Source: Apostichopus japonicus (taxonomy: Eukaryota > Echinodermata > Holothuroidea > Aspidochirotida > Stichopodidae). From it: 64,000 nucleotides of DNA. The stretch is from positions 4,650,001-4,714,000 of the forward strand of contig NC_092566.1 of assembly GCF_037975245.1 (NCBI RefSeq), read 5' to 3'. This document shows positions 1 to 11,833 of the stretch, one piece after another (position 1 is the first letter of the stretch; each line of letters starts with the position of its first letter). A program made the translations under genes and the position numbers. Under the pieces are notes generated by a model. That model was not told the origin of the DNA and ran no database searches. It saw nothing but the letters and a program-made list of their open reading frames with translations.

Positions 1-61
1 ATTTGAATTTTCCCTGTTTGTGGAAAACACAGCTCAGCCTCGTTTTAGAACAACACAATAC
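1..61 (+). CDS. M0 exon m (3' part): end of EC6
   Basis: The window opens inside this exon. The frame is fixed by a strong donor (C then gtaagt at 62) and phase 0 into the next exon. It reads FEFSLFVENTAQPRFRTTQY, the last two strands of an EC repeat, and lines up with the ends of the m exons at 22219, 42889 and 59904. The usual acidic turn (VSDG, ATDG) is VENT here. No acceptor is visible. Confidence 0.72.
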
Positions 62-692
62 GTAAGTTACAGTCGAAGGAAAGTTTACACATAGCAAAAT
101 GAATTGTCCCCTGTAGAAATTAAAAAGTTAAGAGAGTTTTTGCATATGCTGCTTGACATGTGTGTATCAGTTGTTAAGTTGTATTGCACAAAGTTTGTCT
201 CGTTCACCAATAATTTCATTGTTTTGAGTTTGATGCAGAACATCCATAATTTAGTAACAATCAATAGGTTAAGCTTTTTGCTTTTTAATGCCATGTTCTG
301 TTCCAGAGATATAAACGTTGTAAATTTAACTGCTTCAACACCCAAAAGTAGACACACTTGCTTGCATTTTAGTAGCTTTTGTTTAATTGTTATCAAAATA
401 ACATATATAAATATCAATTGGAGTGTCAGAAATTTATAGCTATTGACAGCTCAGTAAAATTGTATGCAAAATTCAAGAGCCAGCTGTTGGTGTGTTTTTG
501 TATTGTTACTTATAATAATGGCATATAGTGCAATCTACTGTATTGAAGGATGTTGTCCCAAAACGTTTTCCAAGTGGAACTTAACATTTTTCGTGTAACA
601 TCTTCATGAAAAGTGCACAGTATGAAAGTCGTGCAGATTTTCATTCGGGGCAAAAACGAGGAAATTACAAATGTGTAAAAATAGGGTTGGCC

Positions 693-945
693 TGATGTTG
701 CGATCCTAGCACTGAGGATCTTCTTCAAAGGCTGAATGACAAGTAACAGTAACAGATGGGACAAAAACACGCACAGAATACAGACAGGCGTCTGTGCGTG
801 ATTTTGTGCCTTCTGTTACTGTTACTTGTCATTTAGAAGATCCTGCTAGGATCGCAACGTCAGGCCAACTTACTTTTACACATTCTCCTACACAGGCTCT
901 CTAGTGGATAAGCAGTTTGCTAACAGTTTTATTTTATTTTGAAAT
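693..945. repeat. Fold-back repeat FB, copy 1
   Basis: Two arms face each other: ctgttactgttacttgtcat and the gaagatcctgctaggatcg region on one side, and their reverse complements on the other. The outer part (tggataagcagtttgctaac) recurs at 11290-11372 and 33225. No coding capacity is seen. Confidence 0.7.
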
Positions 946-984
946 TACAAATGGCAAGTTTCGATTTTCACACACATCATACAG

Positions 985-1183
985 GTGGTGGTTAAGATCA
1001 CCGATGAAAACGATGAATCGCCAACATTCACGGATGAGACCATGTCCAACTGCAAACAACTTGATGTCACCGAAGGGGACGTGGGACTCACTCCAGCTGA
1101 TCCACTGTGCACATTTCAAGCAGACGACCATGACGAGCCAGGAAACGAAAATTCAGTGATAACATATACCGTGGATAACGATG
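985..1183 (+). CDS. M0 exon n: EC6/EC7 junction
   Basis: Acceptor cacatcatacag, donor G|gtaaga, phase 0 to 1. The linker VKITDENDESPTF is canonical. A cysteine pair (SNCKQ ... PLCTF) brackets the first strand of EC7, as in the n exons of M1 and M2. The E of VTEGD is the calcium-binding position of the A strand, and DDHDEPGNENS gives the acidic turn. A tRNA-derived SINE begins about 16 bp past the donor. Confidence 0.93.
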
Positions 1184-1199
1184 GTAAGATAGAATATGT

Positions 1200-1440
1200 A
1201 TGTATGTATGTATGTATTTTAGATCCTCCTGCAAGCAGGAACTCGCGAAGAAAAGCCTCATTGGCTTATCAAAGCCGCACGCTGACGGAAGTCTGTCTCT
1301 TACATTCATATTTAACGTCCATGATTATGAATTGTTAATTGTCAACAAGTCTGTAACTGGACGACATACATTAGTCTGGGAGTGACTCGAACCGGGGAAC
1401 CTTATGATTGAAAGGCGTATGCCACTGAGCTAAGACTCTT
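1200..1440 (-). mobile_element. tRNA-derived SINE (SINE1), copy 1
   Basis: It shares its body (cattggcttatcaaagccgc) and the (tatg)n tail with the other SINE1 copies. The tRNA-like head is degenerate (gagctaagactctt). It starts about 16 bp after the donor of M0 exon n. Confidence 0.75.
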
Positions 1441-1544
1441 AGGTTGTTGTTAAAGGGAGATTATTGTTAAAGGGAGACCCAAACACGACCAGTATCTGCA
1501 GCTGATATGAGAGATTGAGACCTTTGTATAATAATACTAATAAT

Positions 1545-1660
1545 AATAATTATAATCAGGCAGTAATTATACGACTCTTTAAGCGACCACAAATGTGGAA
1601 GAAACCCGCAAGGGTTTGTGGATTGCAGCTTACACGTCTTCGGGTGGCTACCAATTCAAC
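1545..1660 (+). repeat. Dispersed repeat R5, copy 1
   Basis: taagcgaccacaaatgtgg and the following 60 bp match, in reverse complement, the block at 60535-60650. No terminal repeats are visible. Confidence 0.55.
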
Positions 1661-2582
1661 AGTTTAAACTCATGTTTGGAATCTTTTCGATTCAGAAAGT
1701 CATTTCAGATGGGAAAACCGTAGATTTGCTCTTGTATGAGAAACCCATCTTACTATGACCTGGCCGACTGCTCAGTGTGGGTGATATCTTCCTAGTTTTA
1801 ATTGTCATGAGGTCTGGGAGCTGTCAATTTGTAAATCTGCCATGTTACAGTGGCACTAGAGCCATCTGAAACCCTCTTTGTTTTTTTTCATTCCATATTT
1901 TCAAGGTAGAATGTTTATCAAATTAATGATGCCACTTGGCATCATTAACTTTAATATTTTAGATTCAGCAATTAATAGCAAAACTCATCTCCGTGACAGA
2001 AATAACTGTTGGGGGAGGGTTGTTCTTGACATTTTAATATCTCTAAAATCACTTCGACTAATGATGATGATGATTATTGGGTTTGGTTTCTCCTATCATT
2101 CAGCCATTGCTACTTTAGTCATATTTCAGTTTTCGTACCGGAGTATTTGACCGGTCGAATTTTCTGAGCAATACCAATTTTATCATTTTACCTATTTTGG
2201 GGTATTTGGTCCTAGATAATTACAATGCAATTTAATTGGGTATGATGTAAAAAAAAACTATAGTCATCCACTGGACAATCCCTTAACTGATATTTGATTG
2301 TCCAAACAGAAATTTGGTCCGCTCTTAGCCCTATTGTTCTTCCAACGAAAACAGTCTAAAATCTGCATGGCAACATATGTCAAAGCTCAGAAAATTCTGA
2401 CTAATTAATGCTTGGCCAAGACTTGGTATACTTTATGTGTCATTGGAGCATAAAAGAGGTTGTTTACTCACAACCAGATTTAAGGAACACATTGATATGT
2501 TAAAAAACAAAATTGAATTGTGCAACTGAGATTCGGATATATGAAAAATGCTTTGAATTTTCCATGAAAAACTGATCACAAG
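1661..2582. other. Intron sequence, nothing recognised
   Basis: AT-rich intron between M0 exons n and o with no conserved coding pattern or repeat family that I can identify. Confidence 0.6.
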
Positions 2583-3433
2583 TATCACCTTTGAATTTAC
2601 CTGTGTGCATTGTATTTTTCTGTTTTTGATGTTCTACTGTTTTAATGTTGTATTTGTTTTATGTTGTATTTGTTTCATTTTCTATTTGTTTTATGTTGTA
2701 TTTGTTTCATTTTCTATTTGTTTTATGTTGTATTTGTTTCATGTTGTATTTTTTTAATTTTCTATTTCTTTTATGTTCTATTTGTTTTTATGTTCTATTT
2801 GTTTTTATGTTCTATTTGTTTGTATGTTGTTTTTGTTTTGATGTGTATTTGTTTCATTTTCTATTTGTTTTATGTTGTCTTTGCTTTTATTTTCTATTTG
2901 TTTTATGTTCTATTTGTTTTTATGTTCTATTTGTATTTATGTTCTATTTGTTTCAATTTCTATTTGTTTTATGTTGTATTTGTTTCATGTTGTATTTGTT
3001 TAATTTTCTATTTCTTTTATGTTCTATTTGTTTTTATGTTCTATTTGTTTTTATGTTCTATTTGTTTTTATATTCTATTTGTTTTTATGTTCTATTCGTT
3101 TGTATGTTGTATTTGTTTTATGTTGTCTTTGCTTTTATTTTCTATTTGTTTTTATGTTCTATTTGTATTTATGTTCTATTTGTTTGTATGTTCTATTTGT
3201 TTGTATGTTCTATTTGTTTGTATGTTCTATTTGTTTGTATGTTCTATATGTATTTATATTCTATTTGTTTTTATGTTCTATTTGTTTTTATGTTCTATTT
3301 GTATTTATATTCTATTTGTTTGTATGTTCTATTTGTATTTATGTTTTTATGTTCTATTTGTTTTGTATGTTCTATTTGTATTTATGTTCTATTTGTTTGT
3401 ATGTTCTATTTGTATTTTATGTTCTATTTTTAC
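2583..3433 (+). repeat. T-rich 17-bp minisatellite, AG-free acceptor tract
   Basis: Tandem units like tgttctatttgtttgta vary in length and show larger repeated blocks about 247 bp apart. I find no AG dinucleotide from 2583 to 3433, so the first AG is the acceptor of M0 exon o. All three frames are open simply because stop codons cannot form in this composition. Confidence 0.9.
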
Positions 3434-3435
3434 AG

Positions 3436-3527
3436 AGTATTTCATAATGAATAACGAGACAGGAGAGCTGTCACTCCAGAAAGCCCTAGACAGAGAAACT
3501 AACGATTCTATCACCATCGTCGTGACG
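3436..3527 (+). CDS. M0 exon o: EC7 core with LDRET
   Basis: Phase 1 to 0. It reads YFIMNNETGELSLQKALDRE then TNDSITIVVT, a textbook F-x-I-x-x-x-T-G-x-L ... LDRE segment. Acceptor tttttacag|AG; the split codon with the G of exon n gives Glu. The acceptor is preceded by an unusually long AG-free T-rich array. Donor ACG|gtgagt. The long open frames upstream are repeat, not exon. Confidence 0.93.
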
Positions 3528-4959
3528 GTGAGTGAAGGACCTTCGATAACGAGGGAATTTTGTTGTTCACATGATCATGATACTAACATACACGGCAACA
3601 AGAACACATAATGTCTTAGTATGCTTTTTGTGTTCTGATGTTACCAGCTGAGGAATGGGGGGTGGGGGAGGTGGGGGGATTAGGGGAAGAATTACATCAG
3701 TCAGATCTGTCGTTCCCATTTCCTCCCCTTCCACAAACAAGATGGAGGGGCGGAAGGGGAATCATGAACAGCTTTTTATTGTTAAATGAAGTATAGTCAA
3801 AACCATACAAGCCTACAAAAGCATAGGAAACACATGAAGAATGGTCGTGGACATTTCACGTTAAACTTGTTAGTTGTCCATTTCTAGCCTGTTAATTACA
3901 CAGTAAGGAGCAGAGACTATAGAATTAGACTCCGCCCTCATTTGATTCAAGAACCATCATATCTGCTCCCTTTAGGATTTCACCGTTCTAGACATAGCTG
4001 TAGGTTGTAAAACATATCTTTGTGAAGTTAAATACTATTAGGTTAGTAAATTTGCTTTTTATACCCATCATCAAAAGTCCAATACCACTCCTCCCCCCTC
4101 CTCCCCTTCCCTGCACCACCAGCCCACTCCTGCAATGGAAAAACTGGTTAATATGCCATTACAGTCTGTGCTAAGCTGACAACTGATGAAAGCTGTTCTA
4201 ATTTGGAGAGTAAGAATTTACTTAGTTGATTTCTGAGCCCAAATTTGCCGGATAGAATGCTTAAGTTATGACTCCAGCGATCCTGTGCAAGCAACAAAGG
4301 GTCAACAGCTTTTCTTTTTAACATAGAAGCTGTTTTTACGATACTATTAAATTAGATCAAGCTGTTCATATTTAAGTTAGATGCCAGTGAGAAAGAGTAA
4401 AAGATCAATGTCATTAAATAAAAGAAAAAGGTATATTAGTCTACTTTCTTTGTTATTGTGAACCTGTAAACTATAGTTGTGTTGTTAGCACAATTAACGA
4501 GACAGTAAACATACAATATACATCGGTAAGTAGAGTGTTGTGATGTTTATTCTTCTCTCTGGCTGAAACAATTCTGTTTCACTCGTTGATCGTCATGGTG
4601 AATCTGCACCTTATGAGTGTATAAGCGTAGCTTTTTCAGATTTTCCATCCTTTTTTTTCTTTCTTTGACATTGGTATTATTCATTATTGTAAATGTAATT
4701 GTAAAAAGGAAAAAAAGTGAAATGAAACGAAACGACACGAGACATATCAGTACAGTACATTTTACATCAGTCATGCATGATAAGGAATAACTTCTAAGAA
4801 AAGTACCAGCAGAGTAGGAGATAACATGATCCCGTTTACATAGTTAAACCAAAAGTCATGAGTAATTATTCATTCGTTTCAACCAAACAACGAACTGAGT
4901 CGATATTTTTCGTCTGGTCAGAGATTCTTGTTTTTCTTATTCCTTTCTTCCTACAACAG
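3528..4959. other. Intron with a G-rich tract
   Basis: A G-rich run at 3656-3690 (runs of 4 to 6 G) could form a quadruplex. C-rich sequence lies at 4085-4125. Nothing else is recognised. Confidence 0.5.
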
Positions 4960-5100
4960 GCATCGGACAACGGTAAACCAAGACTTAGCACAGAAATGAG
5001 TGTTTCCATCCTCATAGAAGGAATTAATGATGAGAAACCGATGTTTCAGAACGGAGAATACCAGACATATGTTCATGAGGAAACAGCCATCAACACTAAG
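4960..5100 (+). CDS. M0 exon p: EC7/EC1 junction
   Basis: Phase 0 to 0, acceptor ctacaacag, donor AAG|gtaagg. It starts with ASDNGKPRLST, the usual last-strand A-x-D-x-G-x-P motif, and the linker is ILIEGINDEKPMF, with Gly in place of the first Asp. It ends with the first strand of EC1 of module M1 (YVHEETAINTK). Confidence 0.93.
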
Positions 5101-5653
5101 GTAAGGGAGACATTACGAGTTCAATCTGGTTAGGCCTCGCCCAACACAATTAATTCACACCGTAAGTGTGACTTGCGCCGCCGGAGTAAGATAAGGAAAG
5201 CAGCTTTGGGTTACTTCGTAGATCATGTGATATCCAGAAAAAAGTCGTTAGCTGGGTATAAACCAAGCGAGGGTTAACCAGGTTGAACTCGTAACGAAGT
5301 CAATCTTATTTCACCGAAGATCATGACCAAAAATATAACAAAAAAATTATGATTTTCGTTTTTATAAGTTTATTTTATAGGGTAAAAGCATTGTATTCAG
5401 TATACTCAATTTCCTAGTGTACTTCATTCACACTGGCTGTAAGTGCATGAACCCTTTACACTCAAGCAAATGAAGTAAAAAATATAAAATGAGCCACTCA
5501 AGTAGATAGTTAAAGCCCCTTTAGCCTACTTAAGATCAGCATCTCATTTGTAAAAAACAGGTCCATGATCAATGCCAAGCCAAAATATTCACCGGTGGAA
5601 ATTTGGGACATAAAAGTTTTATTTCTGTAAATGTTCTCTCTGGGCCACGTACC

Positions 5654-6025
5654 ATTACGATCTTCCCTGCCAATAGCAAATACCACCCAAGCCCCCTGTT
5701 TTCGGCCCAAAACGGGAGATTTAATATCTACCCGAGTTGGTGATGCTATAGCCATACTGAATGTTCCTCTGCCCAAATTCATGCTTAAACTCACAGTGCA
5801 CTATTTCAGTGGTCAAGCCAAATTTGTCTTCACACACTGGAAAGTATAGCGCTGACCATTAGAGCTCTTGTGTTTACAATCATAGGTGTGGCTGGTCAAT
5901 TAATTAGGTGCACTCAAGGATGAATCCTAATGGCAGTTCTTGGGGTAATTTATGCTATTAAGTAACGAATTATCAATCCTCTCGAGTGAATTTGAGGAGG
6001 ACTGTTTTTCTATAGGCAGGCTTGA
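5654..6025 (-). repeat. Dispersed repeat R3, copy 1
   Basis: attacgatcttccctgcc at one end and cctctataggcaggcttga-like sequence at the other. It matches 8888-9249 and 31389-31749 in reverse. It ends 30 bp before M1 exon a. Confidence 0.75.
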
Positions 6026-6055
6026 CCATCATGATGATGACCTTTTCACCTACAG

Positions 6056-6170
6056 ATATACACTCTTAATGCAACTGACCCTGATCTTCCTGTTGGAGAT
6101 CCAATCTATTACAAACCTCGCAACCCAGATGACCTGGTCTGGGAAACGTTCTACCTTAATAGCGTAGATG
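6056..6170 (+). CDS. M1 exon a: EC1 middle
   Basis: Phase 0 to 1. It reads IYTLNATDPDLPVGDPIYYK then a tail with the W-E-T-F-Y-L motif. The ATDPDL turn is the calcium DxD motif; W-x-T/N-F is conserved in the a exons at 27470 and 48176. Acceptor ccttttcacctacag, donor G|gtaagt. A dispersed repeat ends about 30 bp upstream, so the acceptor region lies right beside inserted DNA. M2 and M3 have a cysteine here; M1 has none. Confidence 0.9.
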
Positions 6171-7365
6171 GTAAGTTCATTTTATGCAGTAGATAAAAGT
6201 CGGATAGAGACACAGAGAGAATATGGGATAAAATTCTTCACCCTCTCTGTCCTGTACTCCCACCATCAACTGCAGCCACCACCCATTATCCTCTCCCTAA
6301 CCCCCACCCTATTACCCACAGTCTGTCTTTATGTGTGTGAAACTTAACCCTCCATAGCATTAGAATAATCTCTTATGATCGCATTTGGTACTCCATCCAA
6401 CGTTAACCAAACTACAGTTGTTCAGCCCTTGTTTGTATTTTTAACCTTGGAAAAGGATGAAATGGGGCTGGTACTTTTTCTTGGCAAGTAATTCAAACTA
6501 CAAGAGCTGCATGTGTCCACCAATTGATATTAAAATTATGTAGAGTCAGCTAGCTAGGCTGCTCAAGTGACTCTCAGGGTTCCACATGTCTAGTCTTTGT
6601 GTCTCTTTAAATTATATCAGTCAATCATAGAGGGCCTGTGGAGTTCTCTTTTCCGTTGCTATGCTGACCTCCTTGCAGTGCCTCTACGGAAAATGTTACC
6701 GATATTTTGAATTGTCACATACTTGTTTGGTCTTTCTCAATCAAAAGCAAACAAACACGTTTAATAAGGACAATGTCACAGAGGATATATGTGTAAGGTG
6801 TTTTAAGGGCAAACTTGGCAAATGGTCGTTAGAGTATTTCTGACTGATTATTAGATTATTGCGATCACTATACATCTGCACTTCGGTAGTCTATGCGACC
6901 AAAGCAAGTAATTATTATGCCTGCAAGAATATGATATGAGAATATCAAACCGGAAGATGATGACTTTGAAACATGATTGCCTGATTATTCGTGTAATTGT
7001 AATTTGTGTAATTAACTCGGCAAGCTGGATTATATAATCATTTACTCAGTAACATAATTGTACTGCAGGCTTGAGTGAATTTTTCAGGGCTCCCACAAGT
7101 CTTGTTTAGGTACCTGGGTTTGAAGCTAGAGGGACGCCTTGCGTGCGGAGTTTTTATTGTTAGGTGAAACTCCTCACAATGCCTTGAACGGAAAATATAT
7201 CGTTGTTGTTTTCACCTAAATGTCGTTGCATTGCTCAAGCAAAAATAAAGGTGGCATAGCAACCGTTATGTGCACTATTCAAAGAGATGTATGAAAGATC
7301 CTTTTTATGGGTGGGAGGGAGGGGGGGGGAGCAGTATATGGTACCTAACTGCATATTTATATATA
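6171..7365. other. Intron sequence, nothing recognised
   Basis: Intron between M1 exons a and b upstream of the SINE. No exon-like or repeat signal seen. Confidence 0.5.
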
Positions 7366-7612
7366 TATAGGTGTATGTATGTATCTATGTATGTATGTAT
7401 TTTAGATCCAGGAACTCGCGAAGAAGCCTCATTGGCTTATCAAAGCCGCAAGCTGACCGAAGTCAGTCTCTTAGATTCATATTTAATGTCTATGATTATG
7501 AATTGTCAACAACTCTGTTACTGGACGACATACATTAATCTTGGAGTACGTGACTCGAGCTCGGGACCTTATGATTGAAAGGCACCGGCGTTAACCACTG
7601 AGCTAACACTCC
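7366..7612 (-). mobile_element. tRNA-derived SINE (SINE1), copy 2
   Basis: Reverse orientation: (tatg)n tail first, then the shared body, then a head ending ccactgagctaacactcc, the complement of GGAGTGTTAGCTCAG. A-box and B-box like segments are clear. Confidence 0.8.
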
Positions 7613-7716
7613 ACTGGATATAAGGATATAAGGATCAGACCAGGCAAACTTTGATTTTTGTTTTGTTATATAATCATTTTACTCAATAAATTAATTTTCA
7701 TTTTTCATAACAACAG

Positions 7717-8031
7717 GTGAATGTGAAATTTACACGCTTCGACCTCTGGAGTATTCTCAGACTCTGTACCGCCTGGAAATAGTGACGTACGACAACGATC
7801 CTAGCCCTTATTACAGCGACGTAACGGAAGATGACACGGCATTGCTGGTTTACGTAGAGCAGCGAACATCGTGCGATATAACGGCCGACAGTGTCGATAG
7901 AACGATAGACGACGCAGAGCTGAAAGATGACGTTGTCATTACGTCAGTGATTGCGAAAAGTTCATGCAATGGGTCGGAAGATGAGATAATGTTTCTTCTG
8001 GATGAGGAGACCTTCTTTCCCGTGTCCGGAG
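7717..8031 (+). CDS. M1 exon b: EC1/EC2 with cysteines, no calcium linker
   Basis: Phase 1 to 1, the longest exon of the module (315 bp). It holds the second half of EC1 (GECEIYTLRPLEYS ... IVTYDNDPSP), a junction reading LLVYVEQRTSCDI in place of DxNDNxPxF, and the first half of EC2 (KSSCNGSEDE). Three cysteines (GEC, TSC, SSC) lie at positions shared with M2 and M3. Acceptor cataacaacag, donor GGAG|gtgaga. Confidence 0.92.
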
Positions 8032-8887
8032 GTGAGATCATAGAAGTTTTGGTTTTGCTTTGATGCAAAAAGGAGCTATCGCTGATACAAATACGCTTGT
8101 CGAACAGAAATTATTTTTAAAAGACCAGAGAAAAACTGTTACAATACATTACACAAAACAGAGCTGAATATCTCTTGAAATCACTTTTCTGAAGCTTTCT
8201 GGGTTGTATAATATAAATATGAGAGTGCAATCCCTATTTTCATTCACAGTATGCAAGGTACTGTTGCTACTGAGAGGTACCCCTCCCTCCCACCCCCACC
8301 CCCCACAGGCCACAGTGTCAATTACATAGGGATTGGCATATCAATTGAGGGGTGGATAACTTAAATGACAGTACATGCACAGCTTAAAATTTCTTTGGTC
8401 TTTCAAATTTGCCAATAATTTCCCAGTCCACTTTCTGGTGCTGATAAACAGAAACTAATATTGTTTTAATACTTTACCCGGTTTTGAAACCTTGCAAACT
8501 CCCCAAACCAGGTTTGTGGGAAGTTCATGGTCTTCACAGAAATTCCTCTTAAAAAAAGTTCATAAAATTAAATTTTAAAAAAAGAGAGAGAAAATTGAGA
8601 GGTGAGAGGTGAAAAAGCTGAGAGGTGTAAGGGGAAAAAAGGTAGTAAACTGCAGCAAGTTTTTGAGTTTTCTTTTCATTGAAAAGTAGATTTTATAACG
8701 TATGTAAATTGAGGAGTGCTCTGATGCGGTCTTCTTCATGAAGTATATCAGGTACTAACAGATATAAGCAAACATGTGCCTGAAACTCAGCAGGGTCCGT
8801 CTTCTTTTATATGTCACATCAAGTGTCAAAAATTCTTGAGAAAGCTATATTCCTGTGGCCTTTCAAAACAATAACATTAACATGACT
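8032..8887. other. Intron sequence, nothing recognised
   Basis: Contains a C-rich patch at 8280-8306 and a purine-rich stretch at 8570-8640; no gene. Confidence 0.5.
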
Positions 8888-9249
8888 TCAAGCCTGCCTA
8901 TAGAAAAACAGTCCTCCTCAAATACACTCGAGCATTAATAATTGCTTACTTGATAGCATAAACTACCCCAAATACTGATATTAGGATTCATACTTGAGCG
9001 CACCTAATTAATTGACCAGCCACCGTATGATTGTAAACACAGGTGCTCTAATGGCCAGCACTTCTTTCCTGTGTGTGGATTAGACAAATTTGGCTTGACC
9101 ACTGAAATAGTGCACTGTGTGTTTAATCATCAATTTGTGCAGAGGAGCATTCAGTATGGGTAGCATTACAAACTCGGTTGGAAATTCAATCTCCCTGTTT
9201 TGGGCCAAAAAACGGGTAGTATTTGCAATAGGCAGGGAAGATCGTAATG
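8888..9249 (+). repeat. Dispersed repeat R3, copy 2
   Basis: Starts tcaagcctgcctatagaaa and ends gggaagatcgtaatg, as in copy 3. About 360 bp, with no open frame of note. Confidence 0.75.
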
Positions 9250-9896
9250 TAAATATTTTTGTCATAGCATGCTAGATTGCCTAGCCTATACTTGGGATAC
9301 AAGGATCTAAGTTAAAGCTTGTTAATGTCTTTGAATGTTGAAGTTAACTACAGCTGGCTCTTTGGGAATCATTGGATGACAGGACAACAAAAAACTGATC
9401 ATGTAAAGAGATCATTCTTGTTGTTTTCAAGCAACTGGATGAATTGTAGTGAGAAGTCGAAAAATATATATCTCAAATTCAATTAGCTATTTTTAACTCT
9501 CAAGTTTCGTTTAAGAGTATGGTATTTCTACATTCAGGTTTGTCATGTAAGGAACGTACCTCACTCACGTAAGGAACATACTCCACCACAACAAATTTAT
9601 TTAAAAAAAAATATATTTCCTGAAAATAAATCTTGTCCAATCTAGGGTCAATAGTTTTTCTGACCAGTTTGCTTGAAGGAGAGATTTAGATCATGGATAT
9701 TTAATCGGTGCGTGTTTTAAAATTTAAATCTCCATTTATGTCGATTATGTATATATAAAGTAAAGTGGTATATTATTAATATGTCCAAATTAGCATATAT
9801 CCGTAATCGTTTTTTTTTTCTTTTCCTGCCATTGTATGTATGTAATCTCTTTGAACTCAGGCGATCTCTCTTTGCAATTAATTTTTCCCCTAATAG
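9250..9896. other. Intron sequence before M1 exon c, nothing recognised
   Basis: AT-rich. The open frame starting at 9836 is the exon plus intron read-through. Confidence 0.5.
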
Positions 9897-10048
9897 AGAT
9901 CAGTACAAGTCATTACAGCATTAATGAAGAAAATGGAAACATTTATGCTAAAAATGTCAGCAACATTGATGTTGGAACTTACCTACTGACTGTGACGGCT
10001 TACAATACGACTGGATCAACTTTAGACCAAAGTACCATTACCACTGAA
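9897..10048 (+). CDS. M1 exon c: EC2 second half
   Basis: Phase 1 to 0. It reads YSINEENGNIYAKNVSNIDV then GTYLLTVTAYNTTG. The F/Y-x-I-x-x-x-x-G-x-I strand is normal, but LDRE is replaced by NIDV and the last calcium motif by TAYNTT. M3 exon c is very similar (GTYTMVVTAYNSS). Acceptor cccctaatag, taken for phase; AG follows directly, so a start 2 bp later is possible but would break the frame. Donor GAA|gtgagt. Confidence 0.9.
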
Positions 10049-10612
10049 GTGAGTGTAGATATGACACCTTTAAAGGCAATCATAATTGCACCCCGCCCCA
10101 TCCCCTCACCCCCTTCCTTCCATTTCTTAACCTATACTAGGCTACCTGCTCCCATGGGGGTATGGAGGATATCCTGTTAAAGCCAGCCTCGTGTTATCCA
10201 GCCAGCTAGTTGTTATCCAGCCAGTTACTGTACGTGTTATCCAGGCAGCTACGTTTCACCTTAAGTGAGAAAACAACTGGCTATTGTGACAGTCGGTGGA
10301 AAGAAGTTTGACTGAAGAACATAATACATTTTGTCCTTTGTAAAAAAAAGTTTCTGTTTGAGTAATTTTGTTAACACTACAAATCGCATCAGGGGAGAGA
10401 TGGGGGCACCTGGGGGGCACAATTTTTTTTGGGAGGGCACGTGCCAACCCCACCAGGCCCCCCTTGGCAAATGCCACTGCCCCTGCCCTCACCCAAAAAT
10501 TATTATACTTGCTACTACCAAGTTGATATCCATTCTGAACAAAAATAAGAATGTGATAAATCAGTGATGAATTTATATTATTTTATTTCCTTCCTGCTAT
10601 TGCTGTTGATAG

Positions 10613-10759
10613 GTTTTCATCATAGTGAATGACACCAATAACAACTGTCCCTACTTTGATGTCAAGTCTTACGATGCCCGCTACATGAAGGATGATCCCT
10701 ACTTATCAAGCGAGATGGTCCCGGGTTGGCTGGTCGTCACCGCATCGGATAGCGACTCG
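10613..10759 (+). CDS. M1 exon d: EC2/EC3 junction
   Basis: Phase 0 to 0, acceptor gctgttgatag, donor TCG|gtgact. The linker is IIVNDTNNNCPYF: D-x-N-N with Cys just before the P-Y-F that opens EC3. M3 exon d has the same N-x-CPYF motif and the same length (147 bp). It ends with the turn VVTASDSDS, which supplies EC3 calcium ligands. Confidence 0.92.
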
Positions 10760-11289
10760 GTGACTACCTTTATTTGTTTCTGCATTTTGTAGATTTTTTT
10801 GTATAATTTGACTAATTAATAACTAACTACATAAAAGTTACAGTTAGCTGTTAAAAAAAGTGCTGGCAATCAGCCAGCCAATTTTCTCACATCTTTATTT
10901 AATGTTTTTCTCCTTGGAGGGGAGGGGAGTTCATTGGGGGGAGGCCACAATGAGCTCTTTTTTACAAAAAAGTCTCAGAGAAAGATGTTTTACTCTAGAA
11001 TTTTTACATAGCAAGATTTATCCTTGCCAATATTTTGTTAACAGTAGAACACATAAGAAGATGCTCTCTTTATCCGGTTAAATTTGCAAAAACAATAACT
11101 CACAGGAATGTGGCAGTTGCCCATCTTGAAGCTAGAGCATGTGGATATATATTTGCATTACCAAATATTTCCTGAACAAAAACTCGACACATTATCAACT
11201 AATTCAGTGGATCCTCCTCTGCAAAAATTAATAATAAAAGAAAAAAGGATTAACTTAACCTGTCAAATGTTAATCTAAATAAAAATAAA

Positions 11290-11372
11290 AATAAAGTAAA
11301 ACTGTTAGCAAACTGCTTATCCACTAGAGAGCCTTTGTAGGCAAATGTGTAAAAGTAAGTTGGCCTGACTAA
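11290..11372. repeat. Fold-back repeat FB, fragment
   Basis: Only the outer arm is present: aaactgttagcaaactgctt through aagttggcctgac, matching the arms at 870-945 (inverted) and 33232-33305. Confidence 0.65.
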
Positions 11373-11522
11373 ATTTCAAACTACATAGTTTTTTTTAAGT
11401 TTAATGTTTTGATTCTGATATTGCGTATTTCACATCTCTGGTTGAACACATCCAACGATGTGAACTTTTTTATAGGAGACCAAACAACTCAATGCCCGTC
11501 GTTGTCTTTTGCTCTCACGCAG

Positions 11523-11648
11523 GTATTCATCGGTGACATCAATTTTTCAAATAGTGCTTTTGATGAGTCTCTCGTTGAGGCCGGAGAAGCTGAAAGGTCT
11601 TTCCTAGTTGCGGTCAATTCCGATGTTTCACATGACACCAACCTTACT
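11523..11648 (+). CDS. M1 exon e: EC3 middle
   Basis: Phase 0 to 0, 42 codons starting VFIGDINFSNSAFDES. I chose the acceptor at 11521-11522 (ctctcacgcag) over the AG at 11474-11475, because the chosen frame matches M3 exon e (EFVGSF) and the earlier start does not give cadherin-like sequence. No LDRE motif. N-glycosylation sites are possible at NLT. Donor ACT|gtaagt. A 32-bp minisatellite starts about 185 bp downstream. Confidence 0.84.
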
Positions 11649-11833
11649 GTAAGTTATGGTAACTTTCCTTCCATATGTTGCATACTTTGGATTTTTCAGC
11701 TCGTGAAACAGTCATTTATTTCACGATGGTCTATAACGAATTAATGTGATTTGAGAAACGTAAGTGGCCATATGATGTTGAATTTGTAATGATAATCTGT
11801 TGTTAACTGTATGTTATATCACAAATCATGCAC

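Noticed and set aside
2645-3611. Open frames of 269 and 316 codons
   Set aside because: They cross the T-rich minisatellite, where stop codons cannot form. Only the last part (3436-3527) is coding.
11476-11522. Earlier start of M1 exon e
   Set aside because: The frame from 11476 gives no cadherin-like residues and does not match M2 or M3 exon e.
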